From NCBI RefSeq assembly GCF_019059575.1, contig NW_024881967.1, forward strand, positions 1-64,000: a stretch of DNA of 64,000 nucleotides, written 5' to 3'. This document shows positions 47,237 to 59,200 of this stretch, piece after piece (the stretch's first letter is position 1; each line of letters starts with the position of its first letter). A program made the translations under genes and the position numbers. The notes under the pieces were generated by a model. That model saw nothing but the letters and a program-made list of their open reading frames with translations, did no database searches and had not been told where the DNA came from. Source of the stretch: Amphibalanus amphitrite. Lineage: Eukaryota > Arthropoda > Thecostraca > Balanomorpha > Balanidae.

Positions 47237-50223
47237 ACGGGAGTCAGCGCACGGTTTTGATCGACACCGGCTGCTCTAGAAGCATCGTACACGCCTCAGC
47301 CTGTACCGACTGGAAACGGCAGCGTGAGAGTGTTTTCACTGTGAGCGGTGAGCGGAGTGAGTGCGACGGAGTAGGGCAGGTCTCGGTGCGTTTGGACAAT
47401 GGTGCAGAGGCTCACATTGACTCGCTGGTTGTTGGAGAGAAGCCGCTGGGCCTTGACATGATCCTGGGAATGGACGGCATAAAAGCCCTCGGTGGCGTGA
47501 CCGTTCTGTCGGAGAGGCAGTGTCAGTTTGGTGTCGAAACAGAAGCTGCAATTACAGCAACGGCTGTGATGGAAATCGATGAGTCGGACTTCAGAGTCAA
47601 CTATAACGAGAGAGACCGAAAATGGACTGTAACATGGAAGTGGAACGATGAGAAGGGACCAAAGGAACTAAGAAACACGGTAGCAGAGTATCGGATGGCG
47701 CCGACCGCCAGGGACAAGTATCAAGAGGAAGTGGAGGAGTGGGTATCCAATGGCTGGCTGATACCTTACAACGAGGAGGAGCATGGACCTGTGCGAGGAA
47801 CCGTGCCACTGATGGCAGTCGTTCAGCCCAACAAAGAAAAAGTGAGGCCTGTGATGGATTTTCGCGAACTGAACGAGTACGTGACAACCCACACGGCCGA
47901 CGCCGATGTGTGCGCCCACAAGTTGCGTGAGTGGCGGCGGAAGGGGACAAACGTCGCACTCATCGATCTGCAGAAGGCATACCTCCAGATTCACGTTCAC
48001 AGATCGCTGTGGACGTACCAGACGGTCGTCTTTGGAGGGAAACGGTACTGCTTGACCAGACTCGGGTTTGGGCTGAAATCAGCACCACAGATCCTGAAAA
48101 GGGTGGTCGCCACCGTGCTGAACCGCGACGAGAAGATCCGTGACGCAACATCGCCATATATGGACGATATCTTCGTGGATGAGAGTGTGGTCAGCGCCGA
48201 GCGCGTTGAGGACCACCTGCGTCAATATGGGCTCGAATGCAAGCCCGCAGAACGCGTGAGTGGCAATGGAGCTCGTGTGCTCGGACTTCGTGTCCGAGAG
48301 GAGGGAGAGCGGCTGAGATGGGAGCGTGACAATGAGATGGGACAGATTCCGCAGCGCCCGACACGCCGAAGTGTATTTTCGTTGTGCGGGCGGCTGGTAA
48401 GTCACCTACCAGTCTGTGGCTGGCTACGAGTCGCCGCCTCGTTTGTGAAGAGAAGAGCCAATGCCGTAACGGCGGCATGGGATGATCCGGTCGAAGACCC
48501 CCAGGTCTTGGAGATGATGAGCGAGATGGTGAGCCGAGTACGGGAGAACGACCCGGCTCGCGGCCGATGGGACGTCTCTGGCGACGCGGCTACTCTCTGG
48601 GTGGACGCCAGCTCAGTGGCTCTCGGAGCGGTACTGGAGGTGAACGGTGACGTCATAGAAGACGCGAGCTGGCTCAGGAAGGACGACTGCGGCCACATCA
48701 ATTTGGCAGAGCTGGAAGCAGTCCTGAAAGGCCTGAACCTGGCGGTAGCGTGGGATATGAAGGATATCCGTTTGATGACCGACTCGCAAACCGTATTCCA
48801 CTGGCTGTCTGACGCGCTATCGGGGAAGGCTCGGATCAAAACGAAAGCGGCCAGTGAGCTTTTGATCCGCCGACGTCTTCAAACGATCACTTCCATCGCT
48901 GAGGAGTACGACCTCAGAATAGACGTCCACTTCGTGCCGTCTGCAGAAAATAAAGCGGACAGCTTGACCCGAGTGCCTAACAGGTGGCTGAAAAGAAAAG
49001 AAGTCGGTGATTCGGTATGTGCTGCTGTCGGGGAACTGACGTCAGCAGAGGTGACGCGCATCCACGAGATAGTCGGACACCCTGGGATTCGGCGCACCCT
49101 GTACTTCTGCCGCAGAAAGTCGCCAACAGTGTCGCGAAAAATGGTACAAGGCGTGGTGCGCCGCTGCATTAAGTGCCAGTCAATTGACCCTGCACCGGCT
49201 ACGTGGCCCAGAGGCAAGCTGAGCGTGGAGACTGTGTGGTTCAGAGTGGGCGTGGACGTGACGCACGTGCAAGGAAGTCACTATCTAAGCATGATAGATT
49301 GCGGACCATCACGCTTCGCGATCTGGAAGAGGCTGATTCGTCAGGACGCAAGGAGCATGATTCAGCAGCTCGAGCTGGTTTTCCTGGAGCGAGGTGCGCC
49401 AAAGGAGCTGCTGATCGACAACTACCCAGCCTTTCGAGCCTCCGCGTTCTGCGAGTTTGCAGAGAGGTGGGGCATCAAGATCATCTTCAGATGTGCCCAT
49501 TCTCCAAGTGGAAACGGCATCACCGAGCGGTGCCATCGAACGGTGAAGACCATCGTTGCACGCTCAGGCTGCAGCGTCATGGAGGCTGTCAACCTGTACA
49601 ACATCACACCGAAGGATGATGTGGATGCTGGCTCTGCACCGGCGAACATGGTGTACTCGTACGAGGTTCGAGTGCGCGGAATTGGTGGAGACGATGAGCA
49701 GAGCCCCGGGCAGGTGATATCCTGTCGGTACAGCATCGGCGACAGGGTGTGGATCAAGGATCCTAGCAGGCGATGCGATGTACCGAGCGCCAAGGGCACG
49801 GTGACGCAAGTGCTGTCCGTTCAATCGGTTGAAGTGGACGGCATTCCGAGACACGTCAGAGATCTGCGCCACGTCACAGACCAGGGCCCGGATCGGGCGG
49901 CCGCTCCAGCGCCGCACAGCGACCGTGACGACGGGCCGCTGCTGATCTCAGTACAGCAGCGCAGAAGAGCTCTGGGAGGAGCAGAAAATGACTCAGAGCC
50001 ACAGCATGGACATGTGCGGGACGCAGACGGTCCAGACGAAACAGAAGTGGAAGAGGACAGTTTCGCGCAAAACGAGGACACTCAAGCAGATAGGGACGGA
50101 GGACTGACGCAAGTAGAAAGGACTGGTCTCAATGGAACACGCACAGCGGAGCCACCACCGGCCCTGAGGAGAAGCACGAGGAGGCGGCAGACCCGAGATA
50201 TATGTAGTTGTGATCAGTTATGA
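47140..50223 (+). CDS. pol: pol of the LTR retrotransposon: protease, RT, RNase H, integrase
   Basis: This frame is open from the TAA at 47,137-47,139 to the TGA at 50,221-50,223 and has no ATG of its own near the start, so expression by -1 frameshift from gag is expected. In order: aspartic protease LIDTGCSRS (near residue 42); reverse transcriptase with VMDFRELN and catalytic YMDD near residue 340; RNase H with WVDAS near 486 and a LAELEAVLKGLNLA helix; integrase with an HHCC zinc site (HEIVGHPG, CIKC), then catalytic D near 705 (VGVDVTH), D in LIDNYPAF and E in GITERCH near 795; and a C-terminal tail. All key residues are present. The frame ends only 11 bp before the 3' LTR. Confidence 0.92.
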   Translation: MSGKRKRRGSLSASLLSRPRVSGSLPLRRLSVNGSQRTVLIDTGCSRSIVHASACTDWKRQRESVFTVSGERSECDGVGQVSVRLDNGAEAHIDSLVVGEKPLGLDMILGMDGIKALGGVTVLSERQCQFGVETEAAITATAVMEIDESDFRVNYNERDRKWTVTWKWNDEKGPKELRNTVAEYRMAPTARDKYQEEVEEWVSNGWLIPYNEEEHGPVRGTVPLMAVVQPNKEKVRPVMDFRELNEYVTTHTADADVCAHKLREWRRKGTNVALIDLQKAYLQIHVHRSLWTYQTVVFGGKRYCLTRLGFGLKSAPQILKRVVATVLNRDEKIRDATSPYMDDIFVDESVVSAERVEDHLRQYGLECKPAERVSGNGARVLGLRVREEGERLRWERDNEMGQIPQRPTRRSVFSLCGRLVSHLPVCGWLRVAASFVKRRANAVTAAWDDPVEDPQVLEMMSEMVSRVRENDPARGRWDVSGDAATLWVDASSVALGAVLEVNGDVIEDASWLRKDDCGHINLAELEAVLKGLNLAVAWDMKDIRLMTDSQTVFHWLSDALSGKARIKTKAASELLIRRRLQTITSIAEEYDLRIDVHFVPSAENKADSLTRVPNRWLKRKEVGDSVCAAVGELTSAEVTRIHEIVGHPGIRRTLYFCRRKSPTVSRKMVQGVVRRCIKCQSIDPAPATWPRGKLSVETVWFRVGVDVTHVQGSHYLSMIDCGPSRFAIWKRLIRQDARSMIQQLELVFLERGAPKELLIDNYPAFRASAFCEFAERWGIKIIFRCAHSPSGNGITERCHRTVKTIVARSGCSVMEAVNLYNITPKDDVDAGSAPANMVYSYEVRVRGIGGDDEQSPGQVISCRYSIGDRVWIKDPSRRCDVPSAKGTVTQVLSVQSVEVDGIPRHVRDLRHVTDQGPDRAAAPAPHSDRDDGPLLISVQQRRRALGGAENDSEPQHGHVRDADGPDETEVEEDSFAQNEDTQADRDGGLTQVERTGLNGTRTAEPPPALRRSTRRRQTRDICSCDQL
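47146..47227 (+). promoter_or_regulatory. Predicted -1 ribosomal frameshift signal (gag-pol)
   Basis: The heptamer GGGAAAC (47,146-47,152) is in the correct phase (G GGA AAC in gag). Six nucleotides later comes a perfect 8-bp stem, GGAGAGGA (47,159-47,166) with TCCTCTCC (47,183-47,190). The loop sequence AGCGCC (47,173-47,178) can pair with GGCGCT (47,222-47,227) to form an H-type pseudoknot. Heptamer, spacing and structure all fit the retroviral rule. Function is inference. Confidence 0.75.
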
Positions 50224-50225
50224 TC

Positions 50226-50234
50226 AGGGAGGAG
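50226..50234 (+). promoter_or_regulatory. Polypurine tract
   Basis: AGGGAGGAG lies directly against the 3' LTR, where plus-strand DNA synthesis is primed in LTR retroelements. Confidence 0.75.
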
Positions 50235-50630
50235 TGTAGTGTAAATTCGGAATTAGGAAGTTCGTGACAATTGTTGTAGTGTTAATTCGGAATTAGGAAG
50301 TTCATGACAATTGTTATGTTGCCATGGCAACCAGATCAAGGAGCCTGACTTATTGATGTGTTGGTGAGCTCTGATTGGCTAGGCCCTAGAATTCAGGGCT
50401 TTTGCCGAAGGGGATTGGTGGAGAGGTCAAAATCGGGGTTCACTGGCAGTGGGGGAGCAGTGCGGTGGGAGCAGCGAAGGCGAACGGCAGGTCGGGGAGT
50501 CCAGGGATGGAATGGTGTCGTTATTGGGGAGTTCCAGCCCTCTGTGAAGTGCGACTACTTTTGTGTTAACATCGCTTGATATTGACAATAATATCTATCT
50601 TTTATCTAACTGGCTGTGAAATCGACCACA
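50235..50630 (+). repeat. 3' LTR
   Basis: A 396-bp copy of the 5' LTR with no difference found by eye, followed by the GAAGA target duplication. Confidence 0.92.
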
Positions 50631-51109
50631 GAAGAACTACTGTGCCAAAGCACATTTAAGTCACTTTTATATCGGAGTCGATTTCTGAAGGAACCGCGGG
50701 CCGGAACACGATGTAAGTCGCTGATACCAGCCGCGGGCCGGACGTCAGATGGTCGCGGGTCGGATCCAACCGTCACCCTCCTGGCCGGATCCGGCCCACG
50801 GGCCGTAAGCCGACCCCTGACCTAGAAGGCCTTAAAATCGGGTATTAATCTCTGCGTCTCGTAACGGCGCACACACTCGTTTTTTCCGCGACGCGCTAGC
50901 TCCACCAGTGGCGAAACGGCGATGGGGGGGGGGGGTCGTACCCACCCCCCCCGGCCGGCGTGTATGTAGAAAACAAATAGGTCCGGCGAGCAGTAGCGGC
51001 GGAACACCTTCAATTAGGGGGGGGGGGGGGGCACGGCACTGCCGACTTTTAGTCCCATTCTTTCCATGCAACGCCCATAGGGCTACGTCTGTTAAAAGGC
51101 CAAAATTAA

Positions 51110-52150
51110 CCCTCGCCGGACCTATTGGTTTTCTACATACGCGCCGGCCGAGGGGGGGGGGGGGCGGGTACGACCCCCCCCCTCGCCGTTTCGCCCCTGG
51201 TGAAGCTAGCGCGTCGCGGAAAAAAACGAGCGTGTGCGCCGTTACGAGACGCAGAGATTGGTACCCGATTTTAAGATCCTAGGTCAACCGGTGACCTCTG
51301 AGGTCAGGTCAAGTGCCCCAGGGTACGGTTCAGTTTTTGGTGAATAACTTCGCAAAAAACGGCCGCAGAGCCGCGATTTTGGCAGCATCGTGTTCGCCTC
51401 GCTCAGGCGCGTCGAATGATATACTTTTTGTCCGGGTCAGGTCAACTTGGGGCGTTGACCTCAGGTCAAGGTCAGGTCAGCACCCCCAGGTCACGAAGTT
51501 GGTCGAAAGGGGTCATGTCGCATATCATTCGATTCGGCAGGTCTTCCTGAGTCCATTGGTGGCCTTCTCGACTCGCTAGCTCAATTTGATCAAGAGTTAT
51601 TGACGAAAAACTAATATGACCTTGATGACGTCATAAATGACGTCACGCAAGGTCAACATTGCAAAAGTGACGCATCTAACCTTGCAAGGAGTGCATCAAA
51701 TCACGATTCTGTGTGCTTTAGATAGTTGGAGATCGTTCCCGGCGCCAGAATAGCAGTTTGAATTTTTCCCCATTGACTTATATAATGGTGAGGTCACGAA
51801 AATGACCTGACCTCATATGACCTTTAGGAAAAATCCGAGATATACAAGTTGTGAGACTCATAATGGATACTAGATCCTGCAAGTTTCATTTCCCTGTGAC
51901 ATCTCCTCTGGCAGTGAGGGCGTTGCGAAGTTGCGACATCTGAAGACCGTGCAGAGGTTCACTTATGACGTCATAGGTCAGTGACCTGACCTGACCCAAA
52001 AATGCGGTTGGTGTCAAAAGATGCGGCTTGGATCAAAGGTCAGGTATGCCAAGTTTCAGCTCTCTATCGCCAGCGTGTTCGGAGCTATCTCGAAAAAACC
52101 CTATGGGGGGGGGGGGCGGCACCCGCCCCCCCCCCCTCGGCCGGCGAGGG
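51110..52150. mobile_element. piggyBac-like non-autonomous element, 1,041 bp
   Basis: Termini CCCTCGCCGG and the inverse CCGGCGAGGG are flanked by TTAA on both sides (51,106-51,109 and 52,151-52,154). TTAA duplication with CCC ends is the piggyBac signature. The opposite foldback arm keeps the empty site with a single TTAA at 45,584-45,587, confirming the boundaries. No transposase. The interior is unusually rich in AGGTCA half-sites. Confidence 0.82.
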
Positions 52151-52429
52151 TTAAAGAGGGGAACGGTGCCCCGGTGCCCTCCCCGTTCCGCCGCCTATGC
52201 CGGCGAGGGTACAAGAGATTATATTGTCATTCATCGACCGCGAAAAAAAGAATGTCCGGAACACAAATGATATGGAATGTTGCAATTATCGGCTTCCAAA
52301 TACAATAGCTTCACCTGACAGACCTCATCTACCTGACTTCAAAAGTTTCGATCATCCATTCCATGCATTAAATTCGTCAATCACTTGATGGTCTGATATT
52401 TCTTCATGGTTTTATTGAACCACATTTGT

Positions 52430-53031
52430 GGACGAATGTTTGCGGAGACGAAGATGGCGCAGACAAAGGTTTGCGGACGAAAATATGCGCAGACAAAAAT
52501 TTGCGGAGGAAGATTTGCGTGGACGAAGAAATGCGTGGACGAAAAATGCGGACGAAGATTTGCGGACGAAGATTTGCGGACGAAGATTTGCGGACGAAGA
52601 TTTGCGAACGAAGATTTGCGGACGAAGATTTGCCGGGACGAAGATTTGCGTGGACGAAGAAATGCGGACGAAGATTTGCGTAGACGAAGAAATGCGTGGA
52701 CGAAAAAATGCGGACGAAGATTTGCGGACGAAGATTTGCGGGGACGAAGATTTGCGGACGAAGATATGCGCAGACGAAGATTTGCGTGGACGAAGAAATG
52801 CGGACGAAGATTTGCGTAGACGAAGAAATGCGTGGACGAAAAAATGCTTGACGAAGAAATGCGCCGACGAAGAAATGCGGAAACGAAGAAATGCGCTACG
52901 AATATTTGCGCTTACGAAGAAATGCGAGACGAAATAATGCGACACGAATAAATGCGCCGACGAAGATTTGCGGACGAAGAAATGCGGACGAAGAATTGCG
53001 CGACGAAGAAATGCCATACGAAGATTTGTCC
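52430..53031. repeat. Tandem 13-16-bp repeat array, right arm
   Basis: The inverted counterpart of 44,706-45,310, with nearly the same order of unit variants. This indicates copying by inversion or gene conversion between arms, not independent growth. Confidence 0.85.
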
Positions 53032-53221
53032 TGAGCCCTGTTCGCTCGCTGTTTTTATATCAGCGTGCTGTCGGTTTTCCCCATATAAGGAATGTAACGG
53101 AAGTTGGCACAGATTCAGCACAGATTCAGCACAGCACAGATTCGGTAGGGGGAAAAAAGGCCCCGGTAGAGGGAAACCTTTATGACCCGTTTTCCCCTAG
53201 AAATGACGTCACAAAGAGGTA

Positions 53222-56200
53222 AAAATGGGTATCAATCGAAAGCTCTCGTTTACCCAGAAACAGTCCTGCAGGAAAATTCCACTTTTTTTCCCATAGGAAA
53301 GTTTTTACGGGAAAATCAAAATTTCGGGTCAATAGGGGGTCCCCCCCGATTTCGTTCAAAATCGGCACACAGGTGCCCCACCACCAGCCGAGAAACTTTT
53401 CCCAAAACGGTCCCCGTTGCATTGACGTTTAAGGCCCGTAAAGCCCCCTAGACTCGTAAAATATCCGTAAAATCGCCTTTGTACGGACAAAAAAGTGGTG
53501 CTATGGTAAAAATGGGTATCAATCGAAAGCTCTCGTTTACCCAGATACAGTCCTGCAGAAAAATTCCACTTTTTCCCCATAGGAAAGTTTTTACGGGAAA
53601 ATCAAAATTTTGGGTCAATGGGGGGTCCCCCCCCGATTTCGTTCAAAATCGGCACACAGGTGCCCCACCACCAGCCGAGAAACTTTCCCCAAAACGGTCC
53701 CCGTTGCATTGACGTTTAAGGCCCTTAAAGCCCCGTAAACTCGTAAAAAATCCGTAAATTCGCCCTTGTACGGCCAAAAACGGGACGCTAGGGTAAAAAT
53801 GGGTATCAATCGAAAGCTCTCGTTTACCCAGACACAGTCCTGCAGGAAAAGTCCACTTTTTCTCCATAGGAAAGTTTTTACGGGAAAATCAAAATTTCGG
53901 GTCAATGGGGGGTCCCCCCCGATTTCGTTCAAAATCGGCACACAGGTGCCCCACCACCAGCCGAGAAACTTTCCCCAAAACGGTCCCCGTTGCATTGACG
54001 TTTAAGGCCCGTAAAGCCCCCTAGACTCGTAAAATATCCGTAAAATCGCCTTTGTACGGACAAAAAAGTGGTGCTATGGTAAAAATGGGTATCAATCGAA
54101 AGCTCTCGTTTACCCAGATACAGTCCTGCAGGAAAATTCCACTTTTTCCCCATAGGAAAGTTTTTACGGGAAAATCAAAATTTTGGGTCAATGGGGGGTC
54201 CCCCCCCGATTTCGTTCAAAATCGGCACACAGGTGCCCCACCACCAGCCGAGAAACTTTCCCCAAAACGGTCCCCGTTGCATTGACGTTTAAGGCCCTTA
54301 AAGCCCCGTAAACTCGTAAAAATCCGTAAATTCGCCCTTGTACGGCCAAAAACGGGGCGCTAGGGTAAAAATGGGTATCAATCGAAAGCTCTCGTTTACC
54401 CAGACACAGTCCTGCAGGAAAAGTCCACTTTTTCCCCATAGGAAAGTTTTTACGGGAAAATCAAAATTTCGGGTCAATGGGGGGTCCCCCCCGATTTCGT
54501 TCAAAATCGGCACACAGGTGTCCCACCACCAGCCGAGAAACTTTCCCCAAAACGGTCCCCGTTGCATTGACGTTTAAGGCCCGTAAAGCCCCCTAGACTC
54601 GTAAAATATCCGTAAAATCGCCTTTGTACGGACAAAAAAGTGGTGCTATGGTAAAAATGGGTATCAATCGAAAGCTCTCGTTTACCCAGATACAGTCCTG
54701 CAGGAAAATTCCACTTTTTCCCCATAGGAAAGTTTTTACGGGAAAATCAAAATTTTGGGTCAATGGGGGGTCCCCCCCGATTTCGTTCAAAATCGGCACA
54801 CAGGTGCCCCACCACCAGCCAAGAAACTTTCCCCAAAACGGTCCCCGTTGCATTGACGTTTAAGGCCCTTAAAGCCCCGTAAACTCGTAAAAAATCTGAA
54901 AATTCGCCCTTGTACGGCCAAAAACGGGGCGCTAGGGTGAAAATGGGTATCAATCGAAAGCTCTCGTTTACCCAGACACAGTCCTGCAGGAAAATTCCAC
55001 TTTTTTCCCATAGGAAAGTTTTTACGGGGAAATCAAAATTTTGGGTCAATGGGGGGTCCCCCCCGATTTCGTTCAAAATCGGCACACAGGTGCCCCACCA
55101 CCAGCCGAGAAACTTTCCCCAAAACGGTCCCCGTTGCATTGACGTTTAAGGCCCGTAAAGCCCCCTAGACTCGTAAAATATCCGTAAAATCGCCTTTGTA
55201 CGGACAAAAAAGTGGTGCTATGGTAAAAATGGGTATCAATCGAAAGCTCTCGTTTACCCAGATACAGTCCGGCAGAAAAATTCCACTTTTTCCCATAGGA
55301 AAGTTTTTACGGGAAAATCACAATTTTGGGTCAATGGGGGGGTCCCCCCCGATTTCGTTCAAAATCGGCACACAGGTGCCCCACCACCAGCCGAGAAACT
55401 TTCCCCAAAACGGTCCCCGTTGCATTGACGTTTAAGGCCCTTAAAGCCCCGTAAACTCGTAAAAAATCCGTAAATTCGCCCTTGTACGGCCAAAAACGGG
55501 ACGCTATGGTAAAAATGGGTATCAATCGAAAGCTCTCGTTTACCCAGATACAGTCCTGCAGGAAAAGTCCACTTTTTCTCCATAGGAAAGTTTTTACGGG
55601 AAAATCAAAATTTTGGGTCAATGGGGGGTCCCCCCCGATTTCGTTCAAAATCGGCACACAGGTGCCCCACCACCAGCCGAGAAACTTTCCCCAAAACGGT
55701 CCCCGTTGCATTGACGTTTAAGGCCCTTAAAGCCCCGTAAACTCGTAAAAAATCCGTAAATTCGCCCTTGTACGGCTAAAAACGGGGCGCTAGGGTGAAA
55801 ATGGGTATCAATCGAAAGCTCTCGTTTACCCAGACACAGTCCTGCAGGAAAATTCCACTTTTTTCCCATAGGAAAGTTTTTACGGGAAAATCAAAATTTT
55901 GGGTCAATGGGGGGTCCCCCCCGATTTCGTTCAAAATCGGCACACAGGTGCCCCACCACCAGCCGAGAAACTTTCCCCAAAACGGTCCCCGTTGCATTGA
56001 CGTTTAAGGCCCGTAAAGCCCCCTAGACTCGTAAAATATCCATAAAATCGCCTTTGTACGGACAAAAAAGTGGTGCTATGGTAAAAATGGGTATCAATCG
56101 AAAGCTCTCGTTTACCCAGACACAGTCCTGCAGGAAAATTCCACTTTTTTCCCATAGGAAAGTTTTTACGGGAAAATCAAAATTTTGGGTCAATGGGGGG

Positions 56201-59200
56201 TCCCCCCCGATTTCGTTCAAAATCGGCACACAGGTGCCCCACCACCAGCCGAGAAACTTTCCCCAAAACGGTCCCCGTTGCATTGACGTTTAAGGCCCGT
56301 AAAGCCCCCTAGACTCGTAAAATATCCATAAAATCGCCTTTGTACGGACAAAAAAGTGGTGCTATGGTAAAAATGGGTATCAATCGAAAGCTCTCGTTTA
56401 CCCAGATACAGTCCTGCAGAAAAAGTCCACTTTTTCCCCATAGGAAAGTTTTTACGGGAAAATCAAAATTTTGGGTCAATGGGGGGTCCCCCCCGATTTC
56501 GTTCAAAATCGGCACACAGGTGCCCCACCACCAGCCGAGAAACTTTCCCCAAAACGGTCCCCGTTGCATTGACGTTTAAGGCACTTAAAGCCCCGTAAAC
56601 TCGTAAAAAATCCGTAAATTCGCCCTTGTACGGTCAAAAACGGGGCGCTAGGGTAAAAATGGGTATCAATCGAAAGCTCTCGTTTACCCAGACACAGTCC
56701 TGCAGGAAAAGTCCATTTTTTCCCCATAGGAAAGTTTTTACGGGAAAATCAAAATTTCGGGTCAATGGGGGGTCCCCCCGATTTCGTTCAAAATCGGCAC
56801 ACAGGTGCCCCACCACCAGCCGAGAAACTTTCCCAAAAACGGTCCCCGTTGCATTGACGTTTAAGGCCCTTTAAGCCCCGTAAACTCGTAAAAAATCCGT
56901 AAATTCGCCCTTGTACGGCCAAAAACGGGGCGCTAGGGTGAAAATGGGTATCAATCGAAAGCTCTCGTTTACCCAGACACAGTCCTGCAGGAAAATTCCA
57001 CTTTTTTCCCGATTTTGAACGAAATCGGGGGGGACCCCCCATTGACCCAAAATTTTGATTTTCCCGTAAAAACTTTCCTATGGGGAAAAAGTGGAATTTT
57101 CCTGCAGGGCTGTATCTGGGTAAACGAGAGCTTTCGATTGATACCCATTTTTACCATAGCACCACTTTTTTGTCCGTACAAAGGCGATTTTACGGATATT
57201 TTACGAGTCTAGGGGGCTTTACGGGCCTTAAACGTCAATGCAACGGGGACCGTTTTGGGGAAAGTTTCTCGGCTGGTGGTGGGGCACCTGTGTGCCGATT
57301 TTGAACGAAATCGGGGGGGACCCCCCATTGACCCGAAATTTTGATTTTCCCGTAAAAACTTTCCTATGGGGAAAAAGTGGACTTTTCCTGCAGGACTGTG
57401 TCTGGGTAAACGAGAGCTTTCGATTGATATCCATTTTTACCATAGCGCCCCGTTTTTGGCCGTACAAGGGCGAATTTACGGATTTTTTACGAGTTTACGG
57501 GGCTTTAAGGGCCTTAAACGTCAATGCAACGGGGACCGTTTTGGGGAAAGTTTCTCGGCTGGTGGTGGGGCACCTGTGTGCCGATTTTGAACGAAATCGG
57601 GGGGGACCCCCCATTGACCCGAAATTTTGATTTTCCCGTAAAAACTTTCCTATGGAGAAAAAGTGGAATTTTTCTGCAGGACTGTATCTGGGTAAACGAG
57701 AGCTTTCGATTGATACCCATTTTTACCATAGCACCACTTTTTTGTCCGTACAAAGGCGATTTTACGGATATTTTACGAGTCTAGGGGGCTTTACGGGCCT
57801 TAAACGTCAATGCAACGGGGACCGTTTTGGGGAAAGTTTCTCGGCTGGTGGTGGGGCACCTGTGTGCCGATTTTGAACGAAATCGGGGGGGGACCCCCCA
57901 TTGACCCGAAATTTTGATTTTCCCGTAAAAACTTTCCTATGGGGAAAAAGTGGACTTTTCCTGCAGGACTGTGTCTGGGTAAACGAGAGCTTTCGATTGA
58001 TACCCATTGTTACCCTAGCGCCCCGTTTTTGGCCGTACAAGGGCGAATTTACGGATTTTTTACGAGTTTACGGGGCTTTAAGGGCCTTAAACGTCAATGC
58101 AACGGGGACCGTTTTGGGGAAAGTTTCTCGGCTGGTGGTGGGGCACCTGTGTGCCGATTTTGAACGAAATCGGGGGGGGGACCCCCCATTGACCCAAAAT
58201 TTTGATTTTCCCGTAAAAACTTTCCTATGGGAAAAAAGTGGAATATTCCTGCAGGACTGTGTCTGGGTAAACGAGAGCTTTCGATTGATACCCATTTTTA
58301 CCCTAGCGCCCCGTTTTTGGCCGTACAAGGGCGAATTTACTGATTTTTTACGAGTTTACGGGGCTTTAAGGGCCTTAAACGTCAATGCAACGGGGACCGT
58401 TTTGGGGAAAGTTTCTCGGCTGGTGGTGGGGCACCTGTGTGCCGATTTTGAACGAAATCGGGGGGGACCCCCCATTGACCCAAAATTTTGATTTTCCCGT
58501 AAAAACTTTCCTATGGGGAAAAAGTGGAATTTTCCTGCAGGACTGTATCTGGGTAAACGAGAGCTTTCGATTGATACCCATTTTTACCATAGCACCACTC
58601 TTTTGTCCGTACAAAGGCGATTTTACGGATATTTTACGAGTCTAGGGGGCTTTACGGGCCTTAAACGTCAATGCAACGGGGACCGTTTTGGGGAAAGTTT
58701 CTCGGCTGGTGGTGGGGCACCTGTGTGCCGATTTTGAACGAAATCGGGGGGGACCCCTTATTGACCCGAAATTTTGATTTTCCCGTAAAAACTTTCCTAT
58801 GGGGAAAAAGTGTTCTTTTCCTGCAGGACTGTGTCTGGGTAAACGAGAGCTTTCGATTGATACCCATTTTTACCCTAGCGCCCCGTTTTTGGCCGTACAA
58901 GGGCGAATTTACGGATTTTTTACGAGTTTACGGGGCTTTAAGGGCCTTAAACGTCAATGCAACGGGGACCGTTTTGGGGAAAGTTTCTCGGCTGGTGGTG
59001 GGGCACCTGTGTGCCGATTTTGAACGAAATCGGGGGGACCCCCCATTGAACCGAAATTTTGATTTTCCCGTAAAAACTTTCCTATGGGGAAAAAGTGGAC
59101 TTTTCCTGCAGGACTGTGTCTGGGTAAACGAGAGCTTTCGATTGATACCCATTTTTACCCTAGCGCCCCGTTTTTGGCCGTACAAGGGCGAATTTACGGA

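Larger units (their letters stand above)
46037..50630 (+). mobile_element. Complete Ty3/gypsy-like LTR retrotransposon, 4,594 bp
   Basis: Two 396-bp LTRs (TG...CA) enclose gag and pol. GAAGA is duplicated on both sides (46,032-46,036 and 50,631-50,635). The domain order protease, RT, RNase H, integrase is that of Ty3/gypsy (BEL/Pao shares it, so assignment is moderate). The LTRs appear identical base for base by eye and both frames are uninterrupted, so insertion was recent. No envelope gene. Confidence 0.92.
45870..50819. mobile_element. Short hAT-like TIR element at the palindrome centre, split by the LTR element
   Basis: Ends read CAGGGGTCGGCTTACGGC and its inverse, with about 90 bp of inverted similarity, the style of hAT termini. 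Without the LTR retrotransposon and its duplication the element is 351 bp. The flanks (TTCTAGGT and ACCTAGAA) are inverted, not direct, copies because the element sits in the middle of a palindrome. A 4-bp CTAG duplication with termini GTCAGGGG is the alternative reading. Superfamily therefore tentative. Confidence 0.6.
44706..53031. mobile_element. Foldback element 1: palindrome with 14-mer repeat arms and nested insertions
   Basis: The left arm (44,706-45,869) and right arm (50,820-53,031) are inverted copies. Both termini read GGACAAATCTTCGTATGGC inward. After removing the TTAA-flanked insertion at 51,110-52,150 with one TTAA, the right arm is 1,167 bp against 1,164 bp on the left. The outer half of each arm is a tandem array of short units and the inner half is unique. 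The centre is occupied by a TIR element that itself contains an LTR retrotransposon. No clear outer target duplication was found. No protein is encoded. Confidence 0.8.
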
